From Flavobacterium erciyesense (lineage in GTDB: Bacteria > Bacteroidota > Bacteroidia > Flavobacteriales > Flavobacteriaceae), in the NCBI RefSeq assembly GCF_018069925.1, contig NZ_JAGPXB010000009.1, positions 62,001 to 126,000 on the forward strand: a stretch of 64,000 nt of DNA. The letters run 5' to 3'. Position 1 is the first letter of the stretch. The number at the start of each line of letters is the position of its first letter. A program made the position numbers and the translations under genes. The notes under the pieces are model-generated. The model had not been told where the DNA came from, made no database searches, and worked only from the letters and a program-made list of their open reading frames with translations. This document shows positions 1-9,450 of the stretch, in pieces.

Positions 1-1522
1 TTTTTCAGGCGATGTGAAGTTCACTGCCAAAAAATACGACATTGGTGCGTATTACAGCTATTACAACACTACTATCGGAATTTTGAGTGCGTCGCATATT
101 GGTAATGTTAATGATTTGTACAATTCGATAACCAATAAAAGGCCATCAGTTGTTAATGATTTTACTTATGCCATGCGAAACCCAAAGCAAGAGGTGCAAC
201 ATCATTTAGCTAAGGTGAATTTTAATTACTTTCTAGACGAAACGGCATCAATCGCGGCACAATATTCTTTTCAATTCAACAAAAGATTGGAATTTGATGT
301 TCGCAGAGGCGATTTCAATTCGCGCGCTGCTTTAGATTTGGAGTTGGCCACACACGCTATGCAAGTTGATTATAAAAAAACACTTCATGATTGGACCTTC
401 AAATCAGGTGTGAGTAGTTCTTTTCAAAGTAATTTTGCCAATCCAGCAACGGGTATAAAACCTTTGATACCAACCTTCGATCGTTTTGAATTGGCTACGT
501 ACGGCATTTTTAATTATGATTTTTCAGATCATTTTTCGGTAGATGCCGGAGTGCGTTATGATTTTTCGCAAACTAATGCTACCAAGTTTTATTTGAAATC
601 AAGATGGGAGGAGCGTGGTTACGATCCTGAATTTTCAAACTTTATTGTAGGCGAACAAGGTAATCAGTGGCTTACAAAACCATCGTTTAACTTTGATAAC
701 GTGTCGGCAAGTTTGGGCTTTCACCGCGAGTTTGAAAACGATTTGCACTGGTATGGCAATGCCAGTTTAGCAGCTAGGAATCCGAATCCGTCTGAGTTTT
801 TCAGTGATGGATTACATCATTCTACAGGAGTTATTGAGTTGGGAGATTTGGCTTTAGACCAAGAGCAAGCCGTTAAATTATCGACCACATTCCAAAAAAA
901 ATGGAGTCATTTTTCGGTAGAATTCAATCCGTACTTGAACAGTATTCGCAACTTTATGTTTTTACGACCAGTAGGTTTTGAAACTACGATTCGCGGTGCT
1001 TTCCCAGTGTATGATTACCAGCAAACACAAGCCAGATTGGTTGGGGTTGACTTGCAAACACAATGGAAAATTAACGAAGAATGGCAACACGGACTAATGG
1101 TTTCTTATGTAAACGGTAGGGATGTTAGCAATCGCACGGCTCTTATTGATATGCCTCCATTGGGTTTGAGCAATAAAATTCAGTTCACAAAAGCGGCTTG
1201 GCATGATTTGAAACTCGAATTAAAAAGTGAGTTGATGTTGCGTCAAAAGCAATTTCCAAACTATAATTTCACCACCAACATCATCGAAAATAATGAGTTG
1301 GTTCCCGTTGTGGTAGATATTAGTACGCCGCCTGCAGGTTACCATTTGTTGCATTTTTATTCTGAAATGACATTCAAAACATTTGGCAAAACGAGCACTA
1401 CTTTAGCATTTTCTGTTCAAAATATAGCAAACAATTCGTATCGTGATTACCTCAATAGGCAGCGGCTTTTTGCTGACGAAATGGGTAGAAACATACAACT
1501 ACAAATCAAATTTAATTATTAA
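1..1522 (+). CDS. TonB-dependent outer-membrane receptor, C-terminal part (5' end outside window)
   Basis: The reading frame is open from the left edge, so the signal peptide, plug domain and first barrel strands are missing and any start inside the window is artificial. The visible ~505 residues are dense in alternating aromatic/polar beta-strand patterns typical of a 22-strand TonB-dependent barrel. The chain ends in aromatic Tyr (IQLQIKFNY), as expected for an outer-membrane insertion signal. The stretch RDYLNRQRLFADEMGRN just before the end is usual in Bacteroidota and ZnuD-like TonB receptors. A lipoprotein starts 18 bp downstream and is probably co-transcribed, so the pair likely takes up one ligand, possibly a metal or metal chelate. 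The ligand cannot be read from this part. Class is near certain, substrate unknown. Confidence 0.9.
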   Translation, partial: FSGDVKFTAKKYDIGAYYSYYNTTIGILSASHIGNVNDLYNSITNKRPSVVNDFTYAMRNPKQEVQHHLAKVNFNYFLDETASIAAQYSFQFNKRLEFDVRRGDFNSRAALDLELATHAMQVDYKKTLHDWTFKSGVSSSFQSNFANPATGIKPLIPTFDRFELATYGIFNYDFSDHFSVDAGVRYDFSQTNATKFYLKSRWEERGYDPEFSNFIVGEQGNQWLTKPSFNFDNVSASLGFHREFENDLHWYGNASLAARNPNPSEFFSDGLHHSTGVIELGDLALDQEQAVKLSTTFQKKWSHFSVEFNPYLNSIRNFMFLRPVGFETTIRGAFPVYDYQQTQARLVGVDLQTQWKINEEWQHGLMVSYVNGRDVSNRTALIDMPPLGLSNKIQFTKAAWHDLKLELKSELMLRQKQFPNYNFTTNIIENNELVPVVVDISTPPAGYHLLHFYSEMTFKTFGKTSTTLAFSVQNIANNSYRDYLNRQRLFADEMGRNIQLQIKFNY

Positions 1523-1539
1523 AAGTAAACACACAAAAA

Positions 1540-2097
1540 ATGAAAAATTTTAAAATTTTAGCCTTTGCATTAATCACATTAGTTAGCTTTTCATCTTGTA
1601 ATAACGACGATCCAATTGCGGTTAACGAAGAAGAATTGATTACTACGGTAACAACTACTTTAACTTCAGGAAACCAAACAATTACATTAACGTCAAAAGA
1701 TCTTGATGGTGATGGTCCTAATATGCCTGTGATTACTGTTTCAGGTGAACTAGCATTAAATACTACTTATACAGGAGCAGTTAGTTTTTTAAATGAATCA
1801 GTAACTCCTGCTGATAATATTACAGCAGAAATTTTAGAAGAAGGAGTTGAGCACCAGTTATTTTTTCAGGCACCAGCGGCAGTAGGTGCTTTTACTTATG
1901 CAGATGCAGATGCTAATGGAAAGCCAATTGGTTTAAAATTTACTTTAAAAACAGGAGCGACTGCTACAACAGGCTCAATCACGGTAACTTTAAGACATGA
2001 ACCAGTAAAAACAGCTGATGGTGTTGCTACAGGTTCAATTACGAATGCTGGTGGAGCAACTGATGCGTTGATTACATATCCAGTAACGCTAAGATAA
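1540..2097 (+). CDS. Lipoprotein partner of the TonB receptor
   Basis: 185 residues with a lipoprotein signal: MKNFKILAFALITLVSF followed by lipobox FSSC, so Cys20 should be lipidated after cleavage. The mature part is acidic at first (NNDDP, NEEELI), then Thr-rich beta-strand sequence with a DLDGDGP turn that could bind calcium. I recognise the type as a small lipoprotein found next to TonB receptors in Flavobacteriaceae, often labelled 'type 1 periplasmic binding fold' in annotations. The fold itself is not obvious from the sequence. It lies 18 bp after the receptor and before a strong terminator, so it ends the transcription unit. A surface or periplasmic ligand-binding role next to the receptor is inferred. 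Confidence 0.75.
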   Translation: MKNFKILAFALITLVSFSSCNNDDPIAVNEEELITTVTTTLTSGNQTITLTSKDLDGDGPNMPVITVSGELALNTTYTGAVSFLNESVTPADNITAEILEEGVEHQLFFQAPAAVGAFTYADADANGKPIGLKFTLKTGATATTGSITVTLRHEPVKTADGVATGSITNAGGATDALITYPVTLR

Positions 2098-2124
2098 GTC
2101 ATAAACGATTATTTTATTAAAAAC

Positions 2125-2155
2125 AAAACGCTATCCTATTGGTAGCGTTTTTTTG
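2125..2155 (+). terminator. Rho-independent terminator after the receptor/lipoprotein pair
   Basis: An 8-bp stem AAACGCTA / TAGCGTTT with a 9-nt loop is followed by a T run, 28 bp after the stop codon at 2097. Confidence 0.85.
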
Positions 2156-2198
2156 TTTTATTTAAGAACTATTCGCAAGGCTTAGACAAACTTATTGC

Positions 2199-2206
2199 TA
2201 TTTTTG
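2199..2206 (+). promoter_or_regulatory. Bacteroidota -7 element for the prolyl oligopeptidase gene
   Basis: TATTTTTG matches TAnnTTTG and lies 22 bp before the ATG at 2229. No TTG at the expected -33 distance is evident. Confidence 0.45.
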
Positions 2207-2228
2207 TAACAACCTTAAAATTTAACTA

Positions 2229-4352
2229 ATGAAAAAAACTTTTTTAATAATGGCTATATCATCAGCGGTAGCATCTTTTGGGCAAAATAATACACCTAAA
2301 AAAGTGCAGTATCCAAAGACTAGCAAAGGCGAAACAGTAGATGTATATTTTGATACTAAATTGGCCGATCCGTACCGTTGGTTAGAGGATGACAAATCAG
2401 CTGAAACGGGAGCTTGGGTAAAAGCCCAAAACGAGGTAACTTATGATTATTTGGGGCAAATTCCATTTCGTAACGTGATTAAAGCACGTATGGAAAAACT
2501 TTGGAACTATGAAAAAATAGGAGCTCCGTTCAAAGAAGGTGCCTATACTTATTACTATAAAAATAACGGATTGCAAAATCAATCGGTTTTGTATCGTAAA
2601 GATTCTCAAGGAAAGGAATCGGTTTTTTTAGATCCAAATACTTTTTCTAAAGATGGTACAAGTTCTTTAGGAGGATTAAATTTTTCTAAAGATGGGTCTA
2701 AAGTAGCCTATGCCATTTCAGAAGGTGGAAGTGATTGGCGTAAAGTTGTAGTGATGGACGCTGAGACGCAAAAAATTATTGGCGATACCATTGTCGATGT
2801 AAAGTTTAGTGGTGTTTCTTGGTTAGGAAACGAAGGGTTTTACTATTCTAGTTATGACAAACCAACTGGAAGCGAGTTATCTGCCAAAACAGACCAACAC
2901 AAATTGTATTTCCATAAATTAGGTACTGCCCAAAAAAGCGATCAAGTGATTTTTGGTGCCGATAAAAAACGCCGTTATGTGGGCGGGTATGTTACTGAGG
3001 ACGATCGTTATTTGGTAATAACTGCAGCCAATTCGACCTACGGAAATGAATTGTATATCAAGGATTTAAGCAGTCCTAAAAGTGCTATTGTAACTATCGT
3101 TGATAATTTTAAAACAGATAACAATATCATCGAGAATGAAGGTTCGAAGTTGTTTATTGAAACCGATTTAAATGCGCCAAACAAGCGTATCGTAACTGTT
3201 GATGTAAGCAATCCAACTCCTGCAAATTGGAAAAACTTTATTGCTGAAACTGAAAACGTATTGTCTCCGTCAACTGGCGGTGGTTACTTTTTTGCTAATT
3301 ATATGCAAGACGCAGTTTCTGTAGTAAAACAATACGATTATACTGGTAAGCTTGTTCGTCAAATAGAATTGCCAGGCGTAGGAACAGCAGGTGGTTTTGG
3401 AGGTAAAAAATCAGAACAAAAACTGTATTATTCTTTCACCAATTACATCACACCAGGTTCAACTTTTTCGTATGATGTAGCAACAGGAGTATCGCAAGTT
3501 TACGAAAAACCAAAAGTAGATTTCAACAGTGATTTGTACGAGTCTAAACAAGTGTTTTATACTTCAAAAGACGGCACAAAAATCCCAATGATTATAACGC
3601 ATAAAAAAGGTTTAAAGCTAGACGGAACCAATCCAACCATGTTGTACGGTTATGGTGGTTTTAATGTGAGCTTGACGCCAAGTTTTAGTATTGCAAATGC
3701 AGTTTGGATGGAAAACGGCGGTGTTTACGCAGTACCTAATTTACGAGGTGGTGGCGAATACGGTAAAAAATGGCACGATGCAGGAACCAAAATGCAAAAA
3801 CAAAATGTATTTGACGATTTTATCGCAGCAGCCGAATATTTAATTGCTCAAAAGTATACTTCTCCGAATTATTTAGCTATTCGCGGAGGATCAAACGGAG
3901 GATTATTAGTAGGTGCTACCATGACACAGCGTCCAGAGTTGATGAAAGTAGCTTTGCCAGCCGTTGGTGTAATGGATATGCTACGTTACCATACTTTTAC
4001 AGCAGGTGCAGGTTGGGCGTATGATTACGGTACATCGCAAGACAGTAAAGAAATGTTCAATTATATCAAAGGATATTCTCCTGTTCACAACGTAAAAAAA
4101 GGTATTCAGTATCCTGCAACTATGGTAACAACTGGTGATCATGATGATCGCGTAGTGCCTGCTCATAGTTTTAAATTTGCAGCTGAATTACAAGAGAAAC
4201 AAACCGGTATTAACCCAACTTTAATCCGAATTGACATTAATGCAGGACATGGAGCTGGAAAATCAGTGGCAGCTACCATTCAAGAAAATGTAGACATACA
4301 AGCGTTTACTTTGTTTAATATGGGAGTTGTTTTATTGCCAGAGTTAGATTAG
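2229..4352 (+). CDS. Prolyl oligopeptidase, S9A family, exported
   Basis: 707 residues, the usual length of prolyl endopeptidase (about 710), plus a signal peptide (MKKTFLIMAISSAVASFGQ) predicting a periplasmic location. Residues ~75-430 form the repeat-rich beta-propeller. The C-terminal alpha/beta-hydrolase domain carries the catalytic triad: Ser555 in GGSNGG, Asp639 in DHDDRV and His674 in AGHGAGK. These sit close to S554/D641/H680 of pig prolyl oligopeptidase, and Arg641 matches the substrate-proline-anchoring Arg. It should cleave short Pro-containing peptides after proline. The gene is monocistronic, with a -7 element 22 bp upstream and a strong terminator downstream. Confidence 0.95.
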   Translation: MKKTFLIMAISSAVASFGQNNTPKKVQYPKTSKGETVDVYFDTKLADPYRWLEDDKSAETGAWVKAQNEVTYDYLGQIPFRNVIKARMEKLWNYEKIGAPFKEGAYTYYYKNNGLQNQSVLYRKDSQGKESVFLDPNTFSKDGTSSLGGLNFSKDGSKVAYAISEGGSDWRKVVVMDAETQKIIGDTIVDVKFSGVSWLGNEGFYYSSYDKPTGSELSAKTDQHKLYFHKLGTAQKSDQVIFGADKKRRYVGGYVTEDDRYLVITAANSTYGNELYIKDLSSPKSAIVTIVDNFKTDNNIIENEGSKLFIETDLNAPNKRIVTVDVSNPTPANWKNFIAETENVLSPSTGGGYFFANYMQDAVSVVKQYDYTGKLVRQIELPGVGTAGGFGGKKSEQKLYYSFTNYITPGSTFSYDVATGVSQVYEKPKVDFNSDLYESKQVFYTSKDGTKIPMIITHKKGLKLDGTNPTMLYGYGGFNVSLTPSFSIANAVWMENGGVYAVPNLRGGGEYGKKWHDAGTKMQKQNVFDDFIAAAEYLIAQKYTSPNYLAIRGGSNGGLLVGATMTQRPELMKVALPAVGVMDMLRYHTFTAGAGWAYDYGTSQDSKEMFNYIKGYSPVHNVKKGIQYPATMVTTGDHDDRVVPAHSFKFAAELQEKQTGINPTLIRIDINAGHGAGKSVAATIQENVDIQAFTLFNMGVVLLPELD

Positions 4353-4389
4353 TAATCTTTTGATTTGGTGTACTAGTCGTTAAATAATT

Positions 4390-4421
4390 AAAACGCTATT
4401 CGAAAGAATAGCGTTTTTTTT
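4390..4421 (+). terminator. Rho-independent terminator after the prolyl oligopeptidase gene
   Basis: A 12-bp stem closed by a GAAA tetraloop (AAACGCTATTC / GAATAGCGTTT core) is followed by eight T, 38 bp after the stop. Confidence 0.9.
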
Positions 4422-4523
4422 ATTTCAAAAAAATTAAGATAAAACCAAATATGGCGCTTATTTTCGGTGGTTTTATTTTCATAATGTTTTATTAATGCAC
4501 TCGTATTTATGAAAGGGCTTTCG

Positions 4524-4531
4524 TAAATTTG
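4524..4531 (+). promoter_or_regulatory. -7 element for the HPF-type gene
   Basis: TAAATTTG (TAnnTTTG) lies 27 bp before the ATG at 4559. Confidence 0.5.
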
Positions 4532-4558
4532 AGAAACAACCTTAAAATTTAAAACATC

Positions 4559-4873
4559 ATGACAGTACAAATCAACACAGACAATAATGTAGAAGGACAT
4601 GCACGCCTAAAATTGTATATTCAGGATGAGGTAGCTACAGCTTTGGCCCGTTTTGAGGATAAAGTAACCCGTCTAGAAGTCCATCTTGGAGACGAAAACA
4701 GCGATAAATCAGGAGTTAACGATAAAAGATGCCTCATTGAAGCCCGACCTACTAACAGTCAGCCACTAGCGGTAACACATCATGCAGAAACTACTGAAAA
4801 AGCATTTCACGGGGCTTTAGATAAAATAAAAAAAGTACTGGGAACTACTTTTGATAAAATGAAAACACACTAA
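4559..4873 (+). CDS. Ribosome hibernation factor-like protein (HPF/RaiA family)
   Basis: 104 residues matching the short HPF/RaiA fold: beta-alpha-beta-beta-beta-alpha, with the V(T)RLEVHLGDENS strand and turn and a C-terminal Lys-rich helix (AFHGALDKIKKVLGTTFDKMK). Short HPF binds the decoding region of the 30S subunit and inactivates ribosomes as 100S dimers or idle 70S particles in stationary phase. There is no long C-terminal dimerisation domain. The sequence is more divergent than the canonical Bacteroidota HPF, so a paralogue is possible. It stands alone with its own -7 element and terminator, as expected for a growth-phase regulated gene. The regulation is inferred. Confidence 0.8.
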   Translation: MTVQINTDNNVEGHARLKLYIQDEVATALARFEDKVTRLEVHLGDENSDKSGVNDKRCLIEARPTNSQPLAVTHHAETTEKAFHGALDKIKKVLGTTFDKMKTH

Positions 4874-4895
4874 TTTTATTTGCTTAGGATAAAAA

Positions 4896-4928
4896 AAAAG
4901 ACACTTTGAGAAAAGTGTCTTTTTTTTA
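4896..4928 (+). terminator. Rho-independent terminator, possibly bidirectional
   Basis: Inverted repeat AAAGACACTTT / AAAGTGTCTTT with A run before and T run after. It lies between the plus-strand HPF gene and the minus-strand L,D-transpeptidase gene, so it could end both transcripts. Confidence 0.85.
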
Positions 4929-4976
4929 TGTTATCAGCTAGCGAATTATTTTTTAGAAAGCTTCAATTCTCAAGAT

Positions 4977-6548
4977 TTATTTAAAAAGTAAGGCCGCTAA
5001 AGCAGGATCTCTCTCGTACACATCTTCATAAAAAGACAAGTTGCCATCAGCATCAACCCAAGAGGTGAAATAACCAATGTAAACTGGAATTTTTTCAGGC
5101 AAAGTGTACCAATATTCATCACCAGCAGCCATTTTTTCCTCAATTTTCTCCATGTTCCATTTGGGGTCGTTTTTCATCAAGGCTTCCGCTAGCTGTTTGG
5201 GTTTAGCTACTCGAATACAACCATGACTGAATGCTCTTGATTCGCGAGTAAACAATCCTTTCGAGGGCGTATCATGCAAATAAATAGCATTCGAATTTGG
5301 AAATAAAAACTTTACCAATCCCAAAGAGTTTGATGCTCCAGGTTTTTGACGAACGGAGCCATTGCTCCATTCCATGTTGTGTTTTGCTAGATAGTTCGGG
5401 TCTTTTTCTATGGCGGGTAAAATTTCGTTTTTAAGTATACTTGTTGGGACATTCCAATACGGACGAAAAACAATATACCGCATAGGCGCGCTAAAAATGA
5501 CTGTCTTGTTCAATGCTTTTCCTACCACAACTTTCGACTTTAGTTCCGGTTGTCCGTTTCTAAAAAAGGTGAGTTCGTAGGCCGGAATATTCACCACCAC
5601 CAATTCTTTTGATTTGGTAATGTCGTTTGATACCCATCTGCAACGTTCCATGTTGAGCATAATGGTTTTGATGCGTTCTTGCACGGGAACATTCATGCTT
5701 TTTATGTGTTCGGGCAGGATGGTTTTATTCCATGCATTTCCGTGTCTTTTTTTGTACTGTAAAACGCCTTTTTCTAGCTCTTCATCATAAACAGCACTTT
5801 TAGAATCTTGTTCTAAATCGTTGGTGGTAAAAAGTCGGGTTCTAATTTGGGCAATCACTTGTGCGCTATCACCCGGTTGGTATTTTTTTACAAGAGAATC
5901 AACCGTGATTATTGACCAACCGCCTTTCGTTTCGATTGCTCTATAATTGGCCAATGCTTTCTTGAGTAAAAAATATTGTTTGAGCAAGCCTTTTTCTTCC
6001 TTGTGAATTAGGGATGGATTGATCAAAAGCGAATCCAAATAGGCGTCATACGATTGTTTTTTTCGGGGCAAAAACCATTCTAAATCTCTGGTTTTTTCGG
6101 GTGCTATCCCATCATAAACTTTGTCAACATAAAAGAAAAATAATGCCGAGTTGAGCAATTCAGTTTCAACACTCGCTTTTTCATATTTTTTTGGATCTTT
6201 AAAAATAGCATCAAATTTTTCCTGATAAGGTATTTTGGCTTCTACACCTTCTTGATTTATGGTGTTCACTTTATTGTACAAAACGCCAGTAAACTCATTT
6301 ATACCATCTTTGTCAAACCAAATATAATGGAATTGGCGCTTGCGATACAATTCCTCCACTTTTGTTTGATAGGTTTTCAGGTCGGGATACGATTCAAAAA
6401 ATGGAGCAATCTGTGTGCTATCAAAGGACACTTCTAAATAGTTAGTCGGAGTATTTTTAACTTGGGAGATGGCAGGACTTTTATCTTTTTTACAAGAAAC
6501 AATTGTTAAAGAGATGAGAATCAAAAAAGCAGCGTATAATTTTCTCAT
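4977..6548 (-). CDS. L,D-transpeptidase (YkuD/YcbB type), lipoprotein
   Basis: 523 residues from the chosen ATG at 6548. An upstream in-frame start adds 12 residues but breaks the signal. The N-terminus MRKLYAAFLILISLTIVSC is a lipoprotein signal with lipobox TIVSC. Residues ~40-290 are a helical region like the catalytic-domain-preceding part of YcbB/LdtD. Residues ~310-470 are the YkuD catalytic domain, with the active-site motif SHGCIRV and nucleophile Cys444. The enzyme should form 3-3 meso-DAP cross-links or attach proteins to periplasmic peptidoglycan; this is family knowledge. The length fits the large YcbB-type class. The gene stands alone between a terminator and its own promoter. 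Confidence 0.92.
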   Translation of the reverse strand: MRKLYAAFLILISLTIVSCKKDKSPAISQVKNTPTNYLEVSFDSTQIAPFFESYPDLKTYQTKVEELYRKRQFHYIWFDKDGINEFTGVLYNKVNTINQEGVEAKIPYQEKFDAIFKDPKKYEKASVETELLNSALFFFYVDKVYDGIAPEKTRDLEWFLPRKKQSYDAYLDSLLINPSLIHKEEKGLLKQYFLLKKALANYRAIETKGGWSIITVDSLVKKYQPGDSAQVIAQIRTRLFTTNDLEQDSKSAVYDEELEKGVLQYKKRHGNAWNKTILPEHIKSMNVPVQERIKTIMLNMERCRWVSNDITKSKELVVVNIPAYELTFFRNGQPELKSKVVVGKALNKTVIFSAPMRYIVFRPYWNVPTSILKNEILPAIEKDPNYLAKHNMEWSNGSVRQKPGASNSLGLVKFLFPNSNAIYLHDTPSKGLFTRESRAFSHGCIRVAKPKQLAEALMKNDPKWNMEKIEEKMAAGDEYWYTLPEKIPVYIGYFTSWVDADGNLSFYEDVYERDPALAALLFK

Positions 6549-6586
6549 TGTATTTGGTTTTGAAATTCTAGTGGTTTGTGCCAATA

Positions 6587-6614
6587 CAAAAATACATCAA
6601 AAAGATGCTTTCAA
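6587..6614 (-). promoter_or_regulatory. Promoter for the L,D-transpeptidase gene
   Basis: On the minus strand, TTG (6612-6614), a 17-nt spacer and TATTTTTG (6587-6594) lie 38 bp before the ATG at 6548. Both elements and the spacing fit the flavobacterial consensus. Confidence 0.55.
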
Positions 6615-6976
6615 ATCTTCCACTTTAAGCGTTCGGTATTTGTCGAGCGCTCAAGTGTTAAAAAATCATTGTTTCGCAATGGCGTAATAAAAATAATAAA
6701 TTATTGATATTTAGAGTTTTGTATTTCTTTTATTTTTTAAAAACAAATAATAAGAGTATATTTAACAATCTAATATCTGTAAATTATACAATAATTATAG
6801 TATTCACATGTAAACCGTATCGGGTTCAGTAGGCGTAATTTTACCAAAAATAAAAAGGAGTTTTTTATTAAAAATCCGGTTTAAAATTTGGCAATTGTTC
6901 AACATCTATTGATAGTAGCTTCAGAAATTAATCCGCTTTAAAGTCGCTTTTTTGCCTTTTTTTAAATCAGAATAAA
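6615..6976. other. Intergenic region without recognisable gene
   Basis: A very A+T-rich 362-bp spacer separates divergent genes (L,D-transpeptidase to the left, AsmA-like to the right). I find no convincing ORF, hairpin or RNA gene. It must hold the promoter of the AsmA-like gene, but no clean TAnnTTTG lies close to the start at 6977. Confidence 0.5.
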
Positions 6977-9439
6977 ATGCCTATGTCTACTATTTGGTCA
7001 CCAATTCGAAATTTTTTGAACCGTTTGACTCCAAAAAAAATCCTCAAATATTTGGGTATTTTAGCATTGGCTTTTGTGACTATCTCGTTGCTAATTTGTG
7101 TTGGTTTTTCTGTTTATTTTGACAGTAATAAAGCACAAATAGTAAAGCAAATTAATGAACAAATCAACGAAGATTGTTCTGGTTCCGTCGTGATAAAGGA
7201 TGTTAATTATGCTTTTTTTCAAGGATTTCCCAACATGACTTTGGCTTTAAGCCAAGTACTAGTCAAAGACAGTTTATGGCCATTACACAAGCGTACCTTG
7301 CTGCAAGCGGAACGTATTAAGTTGCGCGTAAATGTTTTAAAGTTGTTGGGTAACGAGTTGTTTATTGATAAAATAGAGGTTCAAAATGCGAATTTGCATG
7401 TTTTTAAATCAAAAAATGGTGTAGTAAATACTTCTATTTTTAAAAATAAGAAAGACAAAAGCCAATCTAAAAGTACGACTGATACCGCGGTTAAAGAAAT
7501 TATTTTTAAAAATGTCCGCTTGATTTCTGAAAACCAAAAAGGGAAGAAATTATTCGATTTTGATGTAGAATACCTCAAAGGCAATTTTACTTTTGATGGT
7601 TACAATTGGCAGTCGAAGGTTACCATAAAAACAATGGCCAATAGTATGGCTTTCAATACACAAAGAGGAAGTTTTGTTCAGAACAAAGTAATTCAGGCAG
7701 TACTGAAAGCGAATTATCACGCACTAAGTAAAAAGATTTCTGTGAAGGCTGATGAACTTTTCATCGGTGCCGATGTGTTTGCCGTTCAAGCGCATTTCGG
7801 AATTCAAGAAGAGGAAGCTCCGTTTGATATTAGCATTCAAACCAATATCTTATGGCGCAATGCAGCTGCTATTTTGAGCGGAAATATCAAAAAACGTTTG
7901 GATCAGTTCGATCTCCAAAAACCATTGCAAGTGCGTTGTTCTATTATTGGCGACTTGAATACAATGGGTGATCCTGAAATCGTAGTGCTTGCGCGCGTGA
8001 AAAATGATAGGCTAACTATTCCTGATGGAATTATCACAAATTGTTCGTTTACGGGTCAATTTACCAATAACTTCAAAAAGGGATTGGGATGTAATGATAT
8101 TAATTCGGCAATACGCCTCACCAATTTTGCAGGCCAATACAAAACCATTCCTTTCCGAATTCCTCAAGGTGTAATTGCTAATTTTGAAAAAACTATCGCT
8201 ACCGGAAATTTTAGTGCCAATTTTAAAATGCAGCACCTCAATAAATTAATCGACAAAGAAATATTGTATTTTACGGGTGGAGATGCGACCGTCAAATTAG
8301 ATTTTAAGTTTGATGTGGCGAGTCTAAAAATTAAGAAACCCCAGTTTAAAGGTCGCGTTTTTGTAAAAGAGGCGCTGTTGAATTACGGACCAAAGAATTT
8401 TGCTTTCCTAAAAACCAATATAGAACTCGATTTTACAGACAAAGCACTTTTACTTAAAAATATTAGTTTTAGAAATGCAAAAAGTGCTGTTTTTATGGAA
8501 GGTAAAATAGACAATTTCATGACTTTGTATTACGACAGTCCCCAAAAAATGATTGTCAATTGGCAAGTATACGCTCCGTATTTGGATGTGAAACAATTTG
8601 TAGGCGCCATAACAACTGACAATCCAAAGCAAGCAAAGGCGGTTGCTGTAGCAGATCCTTTTTCGGCAAAATTATACGATGCCATCCATAAATCGCAAGT
8701 AATAATGGATGTTAAGGCCGATAAAATTAACTACGGCAAATGGAACGCATCGCGAGTATTGGCTTCAGTAGCATTGATTAATGATTCGTTTATTGTGCAA
8801 AAAGCCAAGCTCGAAACTTGCGGTGGTCGTATTCAGGTAGCCGGAAAGTTGAGTCGCGAAAACAAGAATTTTAAAGTAGCTTCTAATGTAAAATTAAGTA
8901 GCATCAACGTAACTCAGTTTTTAACAGCTATGGATAATTTCGGAATAAAATCTTTTCAACCTGCTAATATCGAGGGAACACTAAATGCCACTGCTGACGT
9001 CAAAGGATTGATGATTGCTGGAGGCGCATTAAAAACGGAAACGCTCGCTGGTAATGTTAATTTCAAATTGTCTGATGGGGCTTTGATCAATTTTAAACCC
9101 ATAACCGCGGTAGCAAAATTTGCTTTTCCTTTTCGAAATGTCAACAATATTGTTTTGAGTGATTTGGTTGGCGATTTTAAAATTAATGAAGGTAGGGTGG
9201 GAATCAAAAAATTAAAAGTAAGTTCAAACGTTTTAAATTTTGATGTAAATGGCGTATATTCGTTTCAACGCGGCACTAATTTGGCCATGACTATTCCGCT
9301 TCGAAATCCTAGAAAAGATACCCTAATTTCCGATGAGGAAAAACGCTTGGCTAAACGATACAAAGGTTTGGTGTTGCATCTTTTAGCACAAGATGTGGAT
9401 GGGAAAATTAAAATCAAATGGAATAAAAATCACGATTAA
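6977..9439 (+). CDS. AsmA-family protein
   Basis: 820 residues. A short cytoplasmic N-terminus is followed by one membrane helix (~residues 28-48, LGILALAFVTISLLICVGFSV) and a long periplasmic region. The first periplasmic ~130 residues have the AsmA N-terminal pattern (FFQGFPNMTLALSQVLVKD, AERIKLRVNVLKLLGNELFI). The C-terminal ~250 residues have the AsmA_2 pattern of amphipathic strands (ASNVKLSSINVTQFLTAMDN, GTLNATADVKG). AsmA-like proteins form lipid-conducting grooves bridging inner and outer membrane. A role in phospholipid or outer-membrane homeostasis is inferred. The next gene begins 11 bp downstream, so the two probably share a transcript. ATG at 6983 is an alternative start. Confidence 0.88.
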   Translation: MPMSTIWSPIRNFLNRLTPKKILKYLGILALAFVTISLLICVGFSVYFDSNKAQIVKQINEQINEDCSGSVVIKDVNYAFFQGFPNMTLALSQVLVKDSLWPLHKRTLLQAERIKLRVNVLKLLGNELFIDKIEVQNANLHVFKSKNGVVNTSIFKNKKDKSQSKSTTDTAVKEIIFKNVRLISENQKGKKLFDFDVEYLKGNFTFDGYNWQSKVTIKTMANSMAFNTQRGSFVQNKVIQAVLKANYHALSKKISVKADELFIGADVFAVQAHFGIQEEEAPFDISIQTNILWRNAAAILSGNIKKRLDQFDLQKPLQVRCSIIGDLNTMGDPEIVVLARVKNDRLTIPDGIITNCSFTGQFTNNFKKGLGCNDINSAIRLTNFAGQYKTIPFRIPQGVIANFEKTIATGNFSANFKMQHLNKLIDKEILYFTGGDATVKLDFKFDVASLKIKKPQFKGRVFVKEALLNYGPKNFAFLKTNIELDFTDKALLLKNISFRNAKSAVFMEGKIDNFMTLYYDSPQKMIVNWQVYAPYLDVKQFVGAITTDNPKQAKAVAVADPFSAKLYDAIHKSQVIMDVKADKINYGKWNASRVLASVALINDSFIVQKAKLETCGGRIQVAGKLSRENKNFKVASNVKLSSINVTQFLTAMDNFGIKSFQPANIEGTLNATADVKGLMIAGGALKTETLAGNVNFKLSDGALINFKPITAVAKFAFPFRNVNNIVLSDLVGDFKINEGRVGIKKLKVSSNVLNFDVNGVYSFQRGTNLAMTIPLRNPRKDTLISDEEKRLAKRYKGLVLHLLAQDVDGKIKIKWNKNHD

Positions 9440-9450
9440 ACAACAATCAG

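Noticed and set aside
1896-2102. Minus-strand ORF opposite the lipoprotein gene
   Set aside because: Pure antisense shadow of the well-supported lipoprotein coding sequence.
6469-6687. Plus-strand 72-codon ORF upstream of the AsmA-like gene
   Set aside because: Half of it is antisense to the L,D-transpeptidase signal region. No signal, motif or ribosome-site support.
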